A stretch of DNA of 64,000 nt from Luteibaculum sp964627445. Lineage in GTDB: Bacteria > Bacteroidota > Bacteroidia > Flavobacteriales_D > Luteibaculaceae. The stretch lies in assembly GCA_964627445.1 (NCBI GenBank), contig CAZVJF010000006.1, positions 191,057-255,056 of the forward strand. The letters run 5' to 3'. The translations under genes were made by a program, and so were the position numbers. Numbering within the stretch: the stretch's first letter is position 1; every line of letters begins with the position of its first letter. Positions 45,790 through 54,114 of this stretch are shown piece by piece. The notes beneath the pieces were generated by a model. The model was not told where the DNA came from. It saw only the letters and a list, made by a program, of their open reading frames with translations, and searched no databases.

Positions 45790-45804
45790 AGAAATTGAAA
45801 TGCA

Positions 45805-46827
45805 TTAATAGCGAAAGGTAATAATACGTTTCAGTTCTTTTTGGTTGCCAGCATTGAGTTCATACTCGCGCATTTCTGTTGTGCGGCCTTTTTCATCAAT
45901 TTCGTACTCGTATCGTTTGATAACGGCCGGTTGATTTGCATCTTTAATAGTGGCGGATCCCGGCAAAAATTTAGAGTGTACGAAAGGAACTTCCATAACC
46001 CGGAAATTGAGTGGTGCTAAAATTCCAAAGAGCGGATTTTGTGGTTGCTTATCTGCAGGAGCAAAAGATACGCTTTGCATCAGTGCAGCTCCGTTTTTTA
46101 GCCCAGTTCTCCGGCGTGGTTGCTGCTGCTTACCATCTAAAAAGTGATTCCAATATTCGGCCTCTGTTTTTCTACGTATGCCACCTGTATTTTCATCTCC
46201 AAGGATGACCTGAAAGGAATCGGAAACAAACTCATACACATCAAAACTCGATAATTCCTGACCGTTGTACCGATACTCTACAGAATCTGATGTTACAACT
46301 ACCTTTTTTCGGTTGGGTTGAGCCGTATCCAAAGTATCGCGTTTCACCTCGCTAGTGTAGTACGGAACCTTGCTATCTTGAGGTTCTGGGAAATTTGCTT
46401 CAAAATCGTTTCTGTGGTCTACCAGCTTACGGTTGTTGCCATTTTTTTCTGTTGTGATTACCGTAAGCGCTGTAGCGGGATCATAAACTTCGCGAATCCA
46501 GCCATCGCCATCATAAATGTACTCCCCTTCAATGGTTACTGCCGGTGAAGAGCCGTTTCCGTAAAAAGAGTGTAGTGCTAAAACGTTGCCACCTGCAAGA
46601 TCAATAAGGGCAAGGCTAGAGGAGTCCTGTACGACATAGCCGTTGTTGCCTTCGGCATCTACGCCTGGAGCCATGTTGTAAAAGCTAACTAGGCTAAGCT
46701 CGCTCACCATCTTGGTTTCTTGGGTGGGGCTGGGAGCTGGAGTTACGGTAAGTTCGTTTTTTTTACAGCTTGCGGTACTGAGTAAAATAAACGCAGCAAA
46801 TAGAAGGAGTAGGGAGTGGTTTTTCAT
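45805..46827 (-). CDS. Lipoprotein of unknown function with YD-like repeats
   Basis: 340 aa. Start ATG at 46827 gives MKNHSLLLLFAAFILLSTASC, a clean lipobox; an in-frame ATG at 46851 lies only 3 bases from the -7 box and was rejected. The body is strand-rich with EYIYDGDGWIREVYDPATAL, YRYNGQELSSFDVYE, and a C-terminal YEYEIDEKGRTTEMREYELN, a pattern as in YD/RHS-type hairpins and the DUF4595-like lipoproteins. It shares this layout with the next gene downstream. No catalytic motif was seen. Confidence 0.6.
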   Translation of the reverse strand: MKNHSLLLLFAAFILLSTASCKKNELTVTPAPSPTQETKMVSELSLVSFYNMAPGVDAEGNNGYVVQDSSSLALIDLAGGNVLALHSFYGNGSSPAVTIEGEYIYDGDGWIREVYDPATALTVITTEKNGNNRKLVDHRNDFEANFPEPQDSKVPYYTSEVKRDTLDTAQPNRKKVVVTSDSVEYRYNGQELSSFDVYEFVSDSFQVILGDENTGGIRRKTEAEYWNHFLDGKQQQPRRRTGLKNGAALMQSVSFAPADKQPQNPLFGILAPLNFRVMEVPFVHSKFLPGSATIKDANQPAVIKRYEYEIDEKGRTTEMREYELNAGNQKELKRIITFRY

Positions 46828-46853
46828 ACGAGGTTTAGGTAGTGGGTTCATAA

Positions 46854-46861
46854 CAAACTTA
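46854..46861 (-). promoter_or_regulatory. -7 promoter box TAAGTTTG
   Basis: Perfect TAnnTTTG on the minus strand, 27 bases before the ATG at 46827; it decides the start of the 340-aa lipoprotein. Confidence 0.55.
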
Positions 46862-46934
46862 AATTTCCCTCCATCATATCATACCTTGATGTTAGGAATT
46901 GTTTGTTTGATTATTGGAATCCCTTTTCCTAAAA

Positions 46935-48380
46935 CTACGTATCGCTGTTGTTGTCTACGGTTTGCTCTTTTGTCTCGTAACCAAACAGTTGATTCTCCTT
47001 AATAATGTTATCTACATAACCCGGTACCATCTCTTCCCAACCGTCTTCTCCATTTTTGATCATGGAGAGTACTTTTCTAGAGAATATGTGGAGTACAGAG
47101 GGGTCATAGTCCTCTAAATCAATAATTCTCTTGTTGTTTACGAGGTAATCGTAAAGGGGTTTATGACGTTTGTGAATGGGACAATTTTCCGAGGTTAAGA
47201 GCGTGTCGTTTTCCTCATCAATCTGCGGGTACATGTATATTTTTAAGTCCCGCATAAATAGAATTCCAAACGCTTCTAGAATTCCTCCGCTTAGATTGCG
47301 ATAATAGCGTTCCTTGAACAATTCTAGCAGGTTAGCGACTCCCATAATAAGTCCCATTCTGCGCTGGGTGAAGTTGGAGAAGTAGTGAATAAGCTTGTAA
47401 TACTCCTGGTAATTGGATATTAAAACCGTTTGTCCAAGCGAGCATAGAATATCGGCACGGTCTAAAAAGTCTTTTTCATCGATTTCACCTTCGCTACGCA
47501 GATTGTTTAGGGTAATTTCAAACAAGACCATCAGGCGCTCCTTATCCACCTTATCATCAGCTATGAACTGGCTGTAGCCGTTCATGATCATATCAATGTT
47601 CACGTTGGTTACGGGTCTAAAGCTACCACGTATCGTAAGGATGTTCTTCTTATAGAGGGCGTCTGAGGGTTGTAGGTTTTTTCCGTCCGGGCCGAACATT
47701 ACAGCCTCAGTCATGCCATTTTTCACCAGCTGCAAGCTCAACAAGCGGTTGTCTACATTTTTAAATGCAGGTCCCTCCATGTTTATCATATCGATTTCAA
47801 TATGATCTCGGGCAAGGTTATCGTATAGCGATTTTAGGAGTTCTCTGGGATTTTCGTGATAGTAAAAGCAACCGTAAAGCAGGTTTACGCCAATATCTCC
47901 AATTTTCTCCTGCTGTATGGCCGAATCGTTGTCGTGTAGGCGTATGTGGAGGATAATGTCGTTGGGCGCTTCATCGGGGTGACGCTGAAAACGCATACCC
48001 ATCCAACCATGACCTTTTGCCGTCTTGCGGTAATCAATCGTGGTAATGGTGTCGGCAAAGGCAAAAAACTTGCGGTTGGGGTGCTTGGCTCTATCTAAGC
48101 GCTCGGCAATCAGATTGTACTCGTGCGAGAGCATCTTGCGCAGCCTACTTTCGCATACGTAGCGCGAGTAGGGCTCGGCTCCGTAAATGGCATCGGAAAA
48201 ATCTTTATCGTAGGCAGACATGGCCTTTGCAATGGTGCCCGATGCTGCGCCAGCCCTAAAAAAATGCCGAACAACTTCTTGCCCGGCACCTATTTCTGCG
48301 AACGTCCCATATATGTCGGGGTCCAGATTTATTTTCAGAGCTTTTTGTTTGGATGTTAGGATAACCCGGTTCGATGCCAT
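46935..48380 (-). CDS. Conserved cytoplasmic protein of unknown function
   Basis: 481 aa, no signal peptide or membrane helix. It starts MASNRVILTSKQKALKINLD and continues IYGTFAEIGAGQEVVRHFFRAG. This segment is strongly conserved in Bacteroidota and beyond, as far as I recall, but I cannot name a biochemical role; database names such as TonB receptor for relatives do not fit a soluble protein. Notable residues are the GAGQEVVRHFFRAGAASG loop (glycine-rich, phosphate-loop-like), GWMGMRFQ, and a CPIHKRHKPLYDYL motif near residue 400 with Cys and His. A perfect -7 box is 25 bases upstream. Confidence 0.55.
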   Translation of the reverse strand: MASNRVILTSKQKALKINLDPDIYGTFAEIGAGQEVVRHFFRAGAASGTIAKAMSAYDKDFSDAIYGAEPYSRYVCESRLRKMLSHEYNLIAERLDRAKHPNRKFFAFADTITTIDYRKTAKGHGWMGMRFQRHPDEAPNDIILHIRLHDNDSAIQQEKIGDIGVNLLYGCFYYHENPRELLKSLYDNLARDHIEIDMINMEGPAFKNVDNRLLSLQLVKNGMTEAVMFGPDGKNLQPSDALYKKNILTIRGSFRPVTNVNIDMIMNGYSQFIADDKVDKERLMVLFEITLNNLRSEGEIDEKDFLDRADILCSLGQTVLISNYQEYYKLIHYFSNFTQRRMGLIMGVANLLELFKERYYRNLSGGILEAFGILFMRDLKIYMYPQIDEENDTLLTSENCPIHKRHKPLYDYLVNNKRIIDLEDYDPSVLHIFSRKVLSMIKNGEDGWEEMVPGYVDNIIKENQLFGYETKEQTVDNNSDT

Positions 48381-48405
48381 GCGACTTTTTTTAGTTAGCG
48401 CTGAA

Positions 48406-48413
48406 CAAATTTA
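48406..48413 (-). promoter_or_regulatory. -7 promoter box TAAATTTG
   Basis: Perfect TAnnTTTG on the minus strand, 25 bases before the ATG of the 481-aa protein gene. Confidence 0.5.
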
Positions 48414-48479
48414 CTTTGTTTGCAGTAACGGAGTAACACTTCTACAATTATTTCACAATTACGAAAAAGTGGCCCTAGT

Positions 48480-49244
48480 ATGCAACTTACTTTTTTAGGT
48501 ACCGGTACTTCAGCAGGAATTCCCCTTATTGGATGCAACTGTGAAATATGCCAATCCGATAACCCTAAAGATACACGCTTGCGAAGCTCCGTGCTGTTTC
48601 AAGACGACCACCATACCGCGATCGTGGATACCGGTCCAGATTTTAGAGCTCAAATGCTACAACACAATGTAGACCATTTAGACGCAGTGCTCTTTACCCA
48701 CGAGCATCGGGACCATATTGCCGGATTAGACGATACGCGTCCCTACCTTTTTTGGACTGGAAATCCCATGCCTATTTTCTGTGAAGAGCCGGTGGAAAAG
48801 GCCATCCGTAGAGATTTTTACTACGCTTTTCAGGATAATCCGTACCCAGGTTCCCCCCAATTCCAAATTAGAAAAATAGCACCCAACAGCCCTTTTTCCG
48901 TAGGGAGTATGGAGTTTACCCCTTTGCGTATTATGCATGGAAAGATGCCCATAGTAGGCTTTAAATGCGGCTCGGTGGCCTACATTACCGATGCCAATGT
49001 AATACCCGAAGAAAGTTGGGAGCAGTTAATAGGTATTGATATCCTAATACTCAATGCCCTACGCATAGAAACACATCATTCGCATTATAATTTACAGCAA
49101 GCCATTGCGGTCGCAGAAAAAAGCCAGGCGAAACAGGTTTACTTTACACACATTAGCCACCAACTGGGGTTGCATCAAGAAATAAATCAGCAGCTACCCG
49201 ACAACATCACCCTAGCCTACGATGGATTAACCATTACCTGGTAA
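48480..49244 (+). CDS. MBL-fold metal-dependent hydrolase, PhnP-like
   Basis: 254 aa, cytoplasmic. Starts MQLTFLGTGTSAGIPLIGCNC; the metal motif is THEHRDHIAGLDD (His74, His76, Asp78, His79), with further ligands in VDTGPDF, in IMHG and at YITDAN; the C-terminal FTHISHQLG holds the last His. Cys19, Cys21 and Cys24 match the extra structural zinc site of PhnP-type enzymes. Family members hydrolyse cyclic phosphodiesters, such as a phosphonate-pathway intermediate; no phn genes are here. Its 3' end overlaps the convergent gene by 28 bases. Confidence 0.82.
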   Translation: MQLTFLGTGTSAGIPLIGCNCEICQSDNPKDTRLRSSVLFQDDHHTAIVDTGPDFRAQMLQHNVDHLDAVLFTHEHRDHIAGLDDTRPYLFWTGNPMPIFCEEPVEKAIRRDFYYAFQDNPYPGSPQFQIRKIAPNSPFSVGSMEFTPLRIMHGKMPIVGFKCGSVAYITDANVIPEESWEQLIGIDILILNALRIETHHSHYNLQQAIAVAEKSQAKQVYFTHISHQLGLHQEINQQLPDNITLAYDGLTITW

Positions 49245-50527
49245 GGTTTGCTTAGAGTGCCTTGGCAAATTTGGTGTTGTACTTTCCAGTGAAATTGATT
49301 TCCAAAAAACGGGGAATTTTCACTTTTGGATAAGTGCAGTTCCTTGGTGTATTCATACCTGGAATCTATACTGAAAAGCGAAGCATTCGCGGTATTTCCT
49401 TCTTTGATTTCGTGGTTAGATAATCCCAAGATACGCGCTGGATTTTCAGTGAAAAGCGCTAAAAATGCGCTAAGTTCCATGAGGTCTTTCAATACTTCAT
49501 AGGCCACCGGAATTGCGGTTTGTAGGTTGGAAATACCAAAATCTGCCAGGTCGAATTCTATTTTTTTATTTTCAACTGCTACGGGTTCGTGGTCTGAAAA
49601 CAGCACATCAATAACCCCGTTTTGGCAGGCTTCAATTAAAGCTTGTCGATCAGATTCGTTGCGGTAGGGAGGAAGTACTTTGTTTCGGGTATCAAAATCT
49701 AACGTTGCTGCATCGGTAAAGGCCAATTGGTGAGCTGGCGTGCCACAGGTGATTTCTAAGCCCGATTTTTTCGCTGCTTCAACAATACGGAGTCCCTCTG
49801 CCGTTGAAATGTGGGTAATGTGTACACGACCCCCGCAGTACTCCATTAGAGCAACTATATTTTTAAGCGCAAGGGTTTCGGCTATGTGGGGAATGGTGTT
49901 GAGTCCTGTTTTGCTGGAATTCACGCTTTCGTTCACCTGTCCTCCTTGGCTTAGGTTATCTAGCTGAGGAAAAAGAAATAAAGGGCGCGCTACATTTTGA
50001 GAATAGCGTAAGGCGTTTACGAGTAGTTTTTCGTGTACCTGTTTTTTACCACTGTAAAAACCAACGGCACCAGCCGAAGCCATGTCAAACATTTCTGGGA
50101 GCTGTTCGTTGGCGCCTGAAACGCTTAAGGTACCTAAGGGCAACAGGTTTACCGGAAGTAGATCGCTATTCTTAAGCACGTATTGTATACCGGTTTTGTT
50201 GTCGCGCACCGGATCGGTAAATGGCGACAAGCCCATATGGGTAAACCCGGCCGCTGCTGCAGCGGAGCTACCGCTTATTAAGTCTTCTTTGTGCTCAAAC
50301 CCTGGGTCTGCAAAATCTGCCAACATATCCACAAATCCTACCGAAAGGAATTGACCCTGTGCATTGATTGTATGCTGGCTTTTGGGAATATGGGGGTCCT
50401 TTCTGGGTTTTTCAATGGATTTCCAGCGCCCGTTTTCGATAATAGCATCTACGGGTTGCCCATGCAGTGCGTGCTTGGGTTGAAGCAGCGTTGCGCCTTG
50501 TATCAGGATGTTTTTTGCACTTTCCAT
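49217..50527 (-). CDS. Dihydroorotase homologue lacking the HxH metal motif
   Basis: 436 aa from the ATG at 50527 (MESAKNILIQG); the longer frame to 50587 lies within the upstream gene and lacks homology. The amidohydrolase fold is evident (ILIQGATLLQP, HITHISTAEG, LPPYRNESDR, SDHEPV), but where dihydroorotases have PGxxDxHVHxREPG, this has VGFVDMLADFADPG, so the two metal-binding His are absent; the carboxylated-Lys region is also unrecognisable. It resembles the pseudo-dihydroorotase subunits (PyrC-prime type) that pair with aspartate transcarbamoylase, and may be structural or have another substrate. Its ATG lies 25 bases inside the upstream BatA gene, so they are co-transcribed. Confidence 0.78.
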   Translation of the reverse strand: MESAKNILIQGATLLQPKHALHGQPVDAIIENGRWKSIEKPRKDPHIPKSQHTINAQGQFLSVGFVDMLADFADPGFEHKEDLISGSSAAAAAGFTHMGLSPFTDPVRDNKTGIQYVLKNSDLLPVNLLPLGTLSVSGANEQLPEMFDMASAGAVGFYSGKKQVHEKLLVNALRYSQNVARPLFLFPQLDNLSQGGQVNESVNSSKTGLNTIPHIAETLALKNIVALMEYCGGRVHITHISTAEGLRIVEAAKKSGLEITCGTPAHQLAFTDAATLDFDTRNKVLPPYRNESDRQALIEACQNGVIDVLFSDHEPVAVENKKIEFDLADFGISNLQTAIPVAYEVLKDLMELSAFLALFTENPARILGLSNHEIKEGNTANASLFSIDSRYEYTKELHLSKSENSPFFGNQFHWKVQHQICQGTLSKPYQVMVNPS

Positions 50528-52509
50528 TGTAGCCAAATCATTTCCAGGGTTAAAAATAATAGCGCCAGTCCAATACAGTAGGGCCATAGCGCTATGTCGG
50601 ATATACCAGCTTGACGCTCGTTGGTGTTGTTCCCTATGTTGGAAATAAAGCGATAGTTGTATTGGTCTTTCGGCAGTAATGTTTCTATTTCCTTAGGGTT
50701 TAAGAAAGTCATATCCGATTCCACCCGGCTGCTGTTTACCGAAAGAAAACCTAGAGCGTTTTCGTTGCTTTGTATGGTATACCAGCCATCCTCCAAAGGT
50801 AGGTTTTGCAAATAGCAAAGTGCACTACTCCCTTGCCGTTGGCACGTAGGCAAAAGCCGAACGCCCTCTTTTTCCAACCGCAGCGTGCCAAGGTCGGTCT
50901 TCTCGTCTATCGGTATGCTTACCCGCTGCGAGGTTCCGAGGGTGTAGTACAAGGTGTTGTTCTGTCCCGAATACTCTGTGATACGCAACAAGGTAGGAGC
51001 AAACAAGCCGTTTTGTGTGAATCTATTTTGCGCTGCATCGAAGCCAGAAGCAAAAACAAAAACCTGACCATTTGCCACATTGCGCTGGCTTAAAAAGGCT
51101 TGTTCTTCATTAAAACCCAGTAGGGTATTTGCTTCGCTGGTATTTTGTAAGCGCCAGGAGTAGTTGGTTGTTGGTGCGGTTAGTTTAGCGGGTTTCTCTG
51201 CAAATACGGGTTTGAAAAATGGCGCTTGGTCTGCAACGAAAGATATTTCTGCCCCTTCTTCGTACAACTTGCCCGGATAGGGTGCGTTCATCGCTTGCAA
51301 TAACGCGGCATAATCTTTAGGGTTGATCCCTTCATTGAGTACAACCACCAAGTTACCTCCGCGTTGGGTAAAGTTGACCAGCGCATTGCGAAGCCCAGAG
51401 CCTATGTTTGGTAAATCGGATAAAATGACCGTGCTACCCGCTGTTTGCAAGGCTGCAAAATCAAACTGCGACACGGGCATATAGGTGAAATCAAAATCGG
51501 GGTCTTGAGCAAATAACTTCTTTACAGCTCCGTTGGGACGGGTGCCGATCTGTATTACCGGTACTTGCTCGGTAACTTTAAAAGCAAAGTATAAGGTGTT
51601 ATCAAAACCGATGGGGTTGTCTACAATAGATACCAGTCCTTTGACCCAGCCAGACTGCTTTACTAAAATGGGGAAGCTTGCTTCTGCGGTACCGTTGGCC
51701 GGTAAAGCAACCGATACCGGAGCTTTTTGCACCCCGTTTAATTCCAGGTTAATAGGGAAGTCCTCGTAAGACTGATCGCTATAATTGGTAAGCCAAACGC
51801 GTAGTTCTGTGCTTTGGCCTTTTCGTAGAAAGGGGGCTCCCATAGCAACGGAGTCGATGCTAATGTTGCCAGTGTTTTGTCCAGTGAGTTGGGTTAGTAG
51901 CAAAGCGGCACTGTCTGGAAGCGGCAGGTTTTGGTTAAAGTTGTTTTTCTGAAAATCACTCAATACCACAATGGGGTCAACGGATTTCCCCTTGCGCTGC
52001 ATGCTTAGAACGCCATCCCAACCCCCTTCATTTTTGCTGGGTTGGGTTTCATTTATCGCTTGAAGCGCTTCTGTTTTAGAAAGTGTACGTTGTGGTTTTT
52101 GGAGGTTGTTAGCAAACAGAAATTGTTTGTCGGCAGGAAACTGATTTACCCAGTTTTTAGCTTGTGCTTTGGCACTGTAAAAGTTGCTGTTGCCCACGCT
52201 TCCTGTAACCATGGAAGGACTGTTGTCTAGATAGATTCCGAGCAAGGATCCTTCCGTATTGGATGCACCCCGAGGCAGTGTGGGTTCGGCAAACGCTAGC
52301 ACAATGGCAGCTAGCGCTAAACATCGAAGAAGCAGCAAGATCCAGCTTTTTATTTGAGAAACTCGCTTTTGCTGCTCTTGAATATTGCGCAACAATTTCA
52401 CGTTCGTAAACAGCACCGTTTTGGAAACGTAGAAGCTAAACAGGTGTATGAGGATAGGGATGGCGAGCAGCCCTAGTGCATAAAGAAATGGCGAGGAGGC
52501 GAAATACAT
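50503..52509 (-). CDS. BatA-type membrane protein with VWA-like domain
   Basis: 668 aa. The N-terminal 80 residues are the BatA (aerotolerance regulator N-terminal) domain: YFASSPFLYALGLLAIPILIHLFSF and a second helix (LLLLRCLALAAIVLAFAEP). A VWA-like domain follows with the MIDAS-type LDNSPSM (about 95), though the rest of the MIDAS is not evident. The middle (about 230-600) is extracytoplasmic and strand-rich, and a C-terminal helix lies at about 645-660. Bat genes support stress tolerance and cell-envelope maintenance in Bacteroidota. The -7 box lies only 7 bases upstream of the start, so the mRNA may be leaderless. Confidence 0.75.
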   Translation of the reverse strand: MYFASSPFLYALGLLAIPILIHLFSFYVSKTVLFTNVKLLRNIQEQQKRVSQIKSWILLLLRCLALAAIVLAFAEPTLPRGASNTEGSLLGIYLDNSPSMVTGSVGNSNFYSAKAQAKNWVNQFPADKQFLFANNLQKPQRTLSKTEALQAINETQPSKNEGGWDGVLSMQRKGKSVDPIVVLSDFQKNNFNQNLPLPDSAALLLTQLTGQNTGNISIDSVAMGAPFLRKGQSTELRVWLTNYSDQSYEDFPINLELNGVQKAPVSVALPANGTAEASFPILVKQSGWVKGLVSIVDNPIGFDNTLYFAFKVTEQVPVIQIGTRPNGAVKKLFAQDPDFDFTYMPVSQFDFAALQTAGSTVILSDLPNIGSGLRNALVNFTQRGGNLVVVLNEGINPKDYAALLQAMNAPYPGKLYEEGAEISFVADQAPFFKPVFAEKPAKLTAPTTNYSWRLQNTSEANTLLGFNEEQAFLSQRNVANGQVFVFASGFDAAQNRFTQNGLFAPTLLRITEYSGQNNTLYYTLGTSQRVSIPIDEKTDLGTLRLEKEGVRLLPTCQRQGSSALCYLQNLPLEDGWYTIQSNENALGFLSVNSSRVESDMTFLNPKEIETLLPKDQYNYRFISNIGNNTNERQAGISDIALWPYCIGLALLFLTLEMIWLQWKVQKTS

Positions 52510-52516
52510 CGGGAAA

Positions 52517-52524
52517 CAAAATTA
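52517..52524 (-). promoter_or_regulatory. -7 promoter box TAATTTTG close to a start codon
   Basis: Perfect TAnnTTTG on the minus strand, only 7 bases before the ATG of the BatA-type gene. A start site 5-7 bases downstream would leave almost no leader. Confidence 0.5.
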
Positions 52525-52586
52525 TAATAATGCCGCGCTAAACGTGGGGATTTAAGAAAAATTCGTTGCTCAAGGGAAACTTTACT

Positions 52587-53351
52587 CTAAAATTTCTCAA
52601 ATGCGCCCAATCCAAATAGGGCATAATCGTATTTCACGGGGTCTTCGGGGTCTAGTTTTTTAAGCGCTTCCGAAATCTCTTCCACCGCTTTCCAGTCGTT
52701 TTGTTTGCGGTGCAGCAGTCCCAATTGGCGGCCCACATTGGAGGTGTGCACATCCAAGGGCAGTTTTAAGTCGGCTGGATGCAGGCAGTCCCATATACCA
52801 AAGTCTACACCCAGGGCCTCTGGTTTTCGGGTCATCCAACGGAAATACATGCAAAGACGCTTGGCTGCCGATCCCTTTTTAGGGTTGGCAATGTGTTTGG
52901 CGGTGCGCTGTGGTGTTTTGGCAATGACAAAAAAGTAGTGCAAGGCCTGCAGTTTGTCCATGCATCCTCCTTCAAAATCGGCCAAAAAGCGATTGATACT
53001 GCCGTGCAGCTTTATGAGTCGCGAAAGCCGCTCGGTTATGTACATGGCATCTTCTCCGTTTAAGGTGCGGTGCGTAATGCGGGCGAAGCGATTAAAATCG
53101 CTGGGTTGGGCCTCCATTAAAAACTCGTAAGGCGCATTATCCATCAATTCCAGCCATAATTGGGCATTGGTAATAATGGTTTTGCGTTGTCCCCAACTAA
53201 TGAGTGCGGTTAAAAAACCCGCAACTTCCTGGTCCTTAGGGCTGGAAAAAGCATGCGGCACCTGAATGGGATCGGTTTCAATAAAAAAACCGGGCTGGCT
53301 GTACTGCTCAGCCTTTTCGTCTAAAAAATCTTTAAGCTCCTTGGGACTCAT
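52587..53351 (-). CDS. TIGR02757/DUF2400-like protein
   Basis: 254 aa from the ATG at 53351 (MSPKELKDFLD); the longer frame to 53393 lies within the ABC gene. Mostly helical, with the family landmarks DPIQVPHAF, AGFLTALISWGQRKTI, FRWMTR, GVDFGIWD and PLDVHTSNVGRQLGLL. The fold resembles HhH-type DNA glycosylase domains by the VHTSNVGRQLGLL stretch, but the activity is unknown. It overlaps the LolD-like gene by 20 bases, so the two are translated in sequence. Confidence 0.75.
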   Translation of the reverse strand: MSPKELKDFLDEKAEQYSQPGFFIETDPIQVPHAFSSPKDQEVAGFLTALISWGQRKTIITNAQLWLELMDNAPYEFLMEAQPSDFNRFARITHRTLNGEDAMYITERLSRLIKLHGSINRFLADFEGGCMDKLQALHYFFVIAKTPQRTAKHIANPKKGSAAKRLCMYFRWMTRKPEALGVDFGIWDCLHPADLKLPLDVHTSNVGRQLGLLHRKQNDWKAVEEISEALKKLDPEDPVKYDYALFGLGAFEKF

Positions 53352-54009
53352 GCTGCAAGTGGCCATCGCGCAGTACCAAAACGCGATCGGCAATATCGGC
53401 TAGTTTCTCGTTGTGGGTTACCACTACAAAAGTTTGGTGCGTTTTGTTTTGCAGCTCCTTAAAGATGTGGTGCAGTTTTTCTGCGTTTTCCGTGTCCAAA
53501 TTGCCCGAAGGCTCATCGGCAAAAACCACATCGGGGTTGTTAATAAGGGCTCGTGCTACCGCAGCGCGTTGTTTTTCTCCACCCGACATGGTGCTGGGCT
53601 TCTGCTCGGCCTGGCTTGCAATGCCTAGCATTTCCATGAGTTCTTGTGCTCTGGGGTAACACTCGGTCTTCGATTTTCCTGCAATAAGGGCAGGAAGGGC
53701 CACATTTTCAATGGCCGTAAACTCCGGCAATAATTGGTGGAACTGAAACACAAAACCAATGTGCTTGCTCCTAAAGGCGGCCATTTTTTTCTCTTTTAGC
53801 AAAAGCGGGTTGGTGTCGTTGATGTACACGGATCCTTGTGTGGGCTGCTCCAGGGTGCCCAAAATTTGCAATAAGGTGGTTTTGCCCGCTCCAGAAGGGC
53901 CTACAATAGAAACCAATTCGCCCGAATCAATGGAAAAGGAGAGGGGATGAAGTACTTCATTGTCTCCGTATTTCTTGGAAATATTTTCAGCGCGAATAAC
54001 CGGTGGCAT
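53332..54009 (-). CDS. LolD-like ABC transporter ATP-binding protein
   Basis: 225 aa. Walker A GPSGAGKTT (37-45), Q-loop FQFHQLLPEF, signature MSGGEKQR (about 140), Walker B VVFADEPSGNLD (about 160), and the H-loop THNEKLAD. DEPSGNLD and the size place it in the LolD/MacB/FtsE group. LolD works with LolC/E to release lipoproteins from the inner membrane; no permease gene lies next to it, as often in Bacteroidota, so LolD is the best but not only candidate. It is the first gene of the operon that continues with the TIGR02757-like gene. Confidence 0.82.
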   Translation of the reverse strand: MPPVIRAENISKKYGDNEVLHPLSFSIDSGELVSIVGPSGAGKTTLLQILGTLEQPTQGSVYINDTNPLLLKEKKMAAFRSKHIGFVFQFHQLLPEFTAIENVALPALIAGKSKTECYPRAQELMEMLGIASQAEQKPSTMSGGEKQRAAVARALINNPDVVFADEPSGNLDTENAEKLHHIFKELQNKTHQTFVVVTHNEKLADIADRVLVLRDGHLQHESQGA

Positions 54010-54061
54010 AGCTTTTTGGAAACGAATCTAACCAAAGCTCAGAAATGGTACGCCCAAGCGT

Positions 54062-54091
54062 TTTGATTTTTACAGGGAACGCGTACTTTTG
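54062..54091 (+). promoter_or_regulatory. Complete promoter (TTTG - 18 bases - TACTTTTG) of sucC
   Basis: TTTG at 54062-54065 and TACTTTTG at 54084-54091, separated by 18 bases, match both Bacteroidota boxes. The ATG is 23 bases past the -7 box. Confidence 0.65.
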
Positions 54092-54114
54092 GCGTGCATT
54101 TTAGCCCAGTTGAC

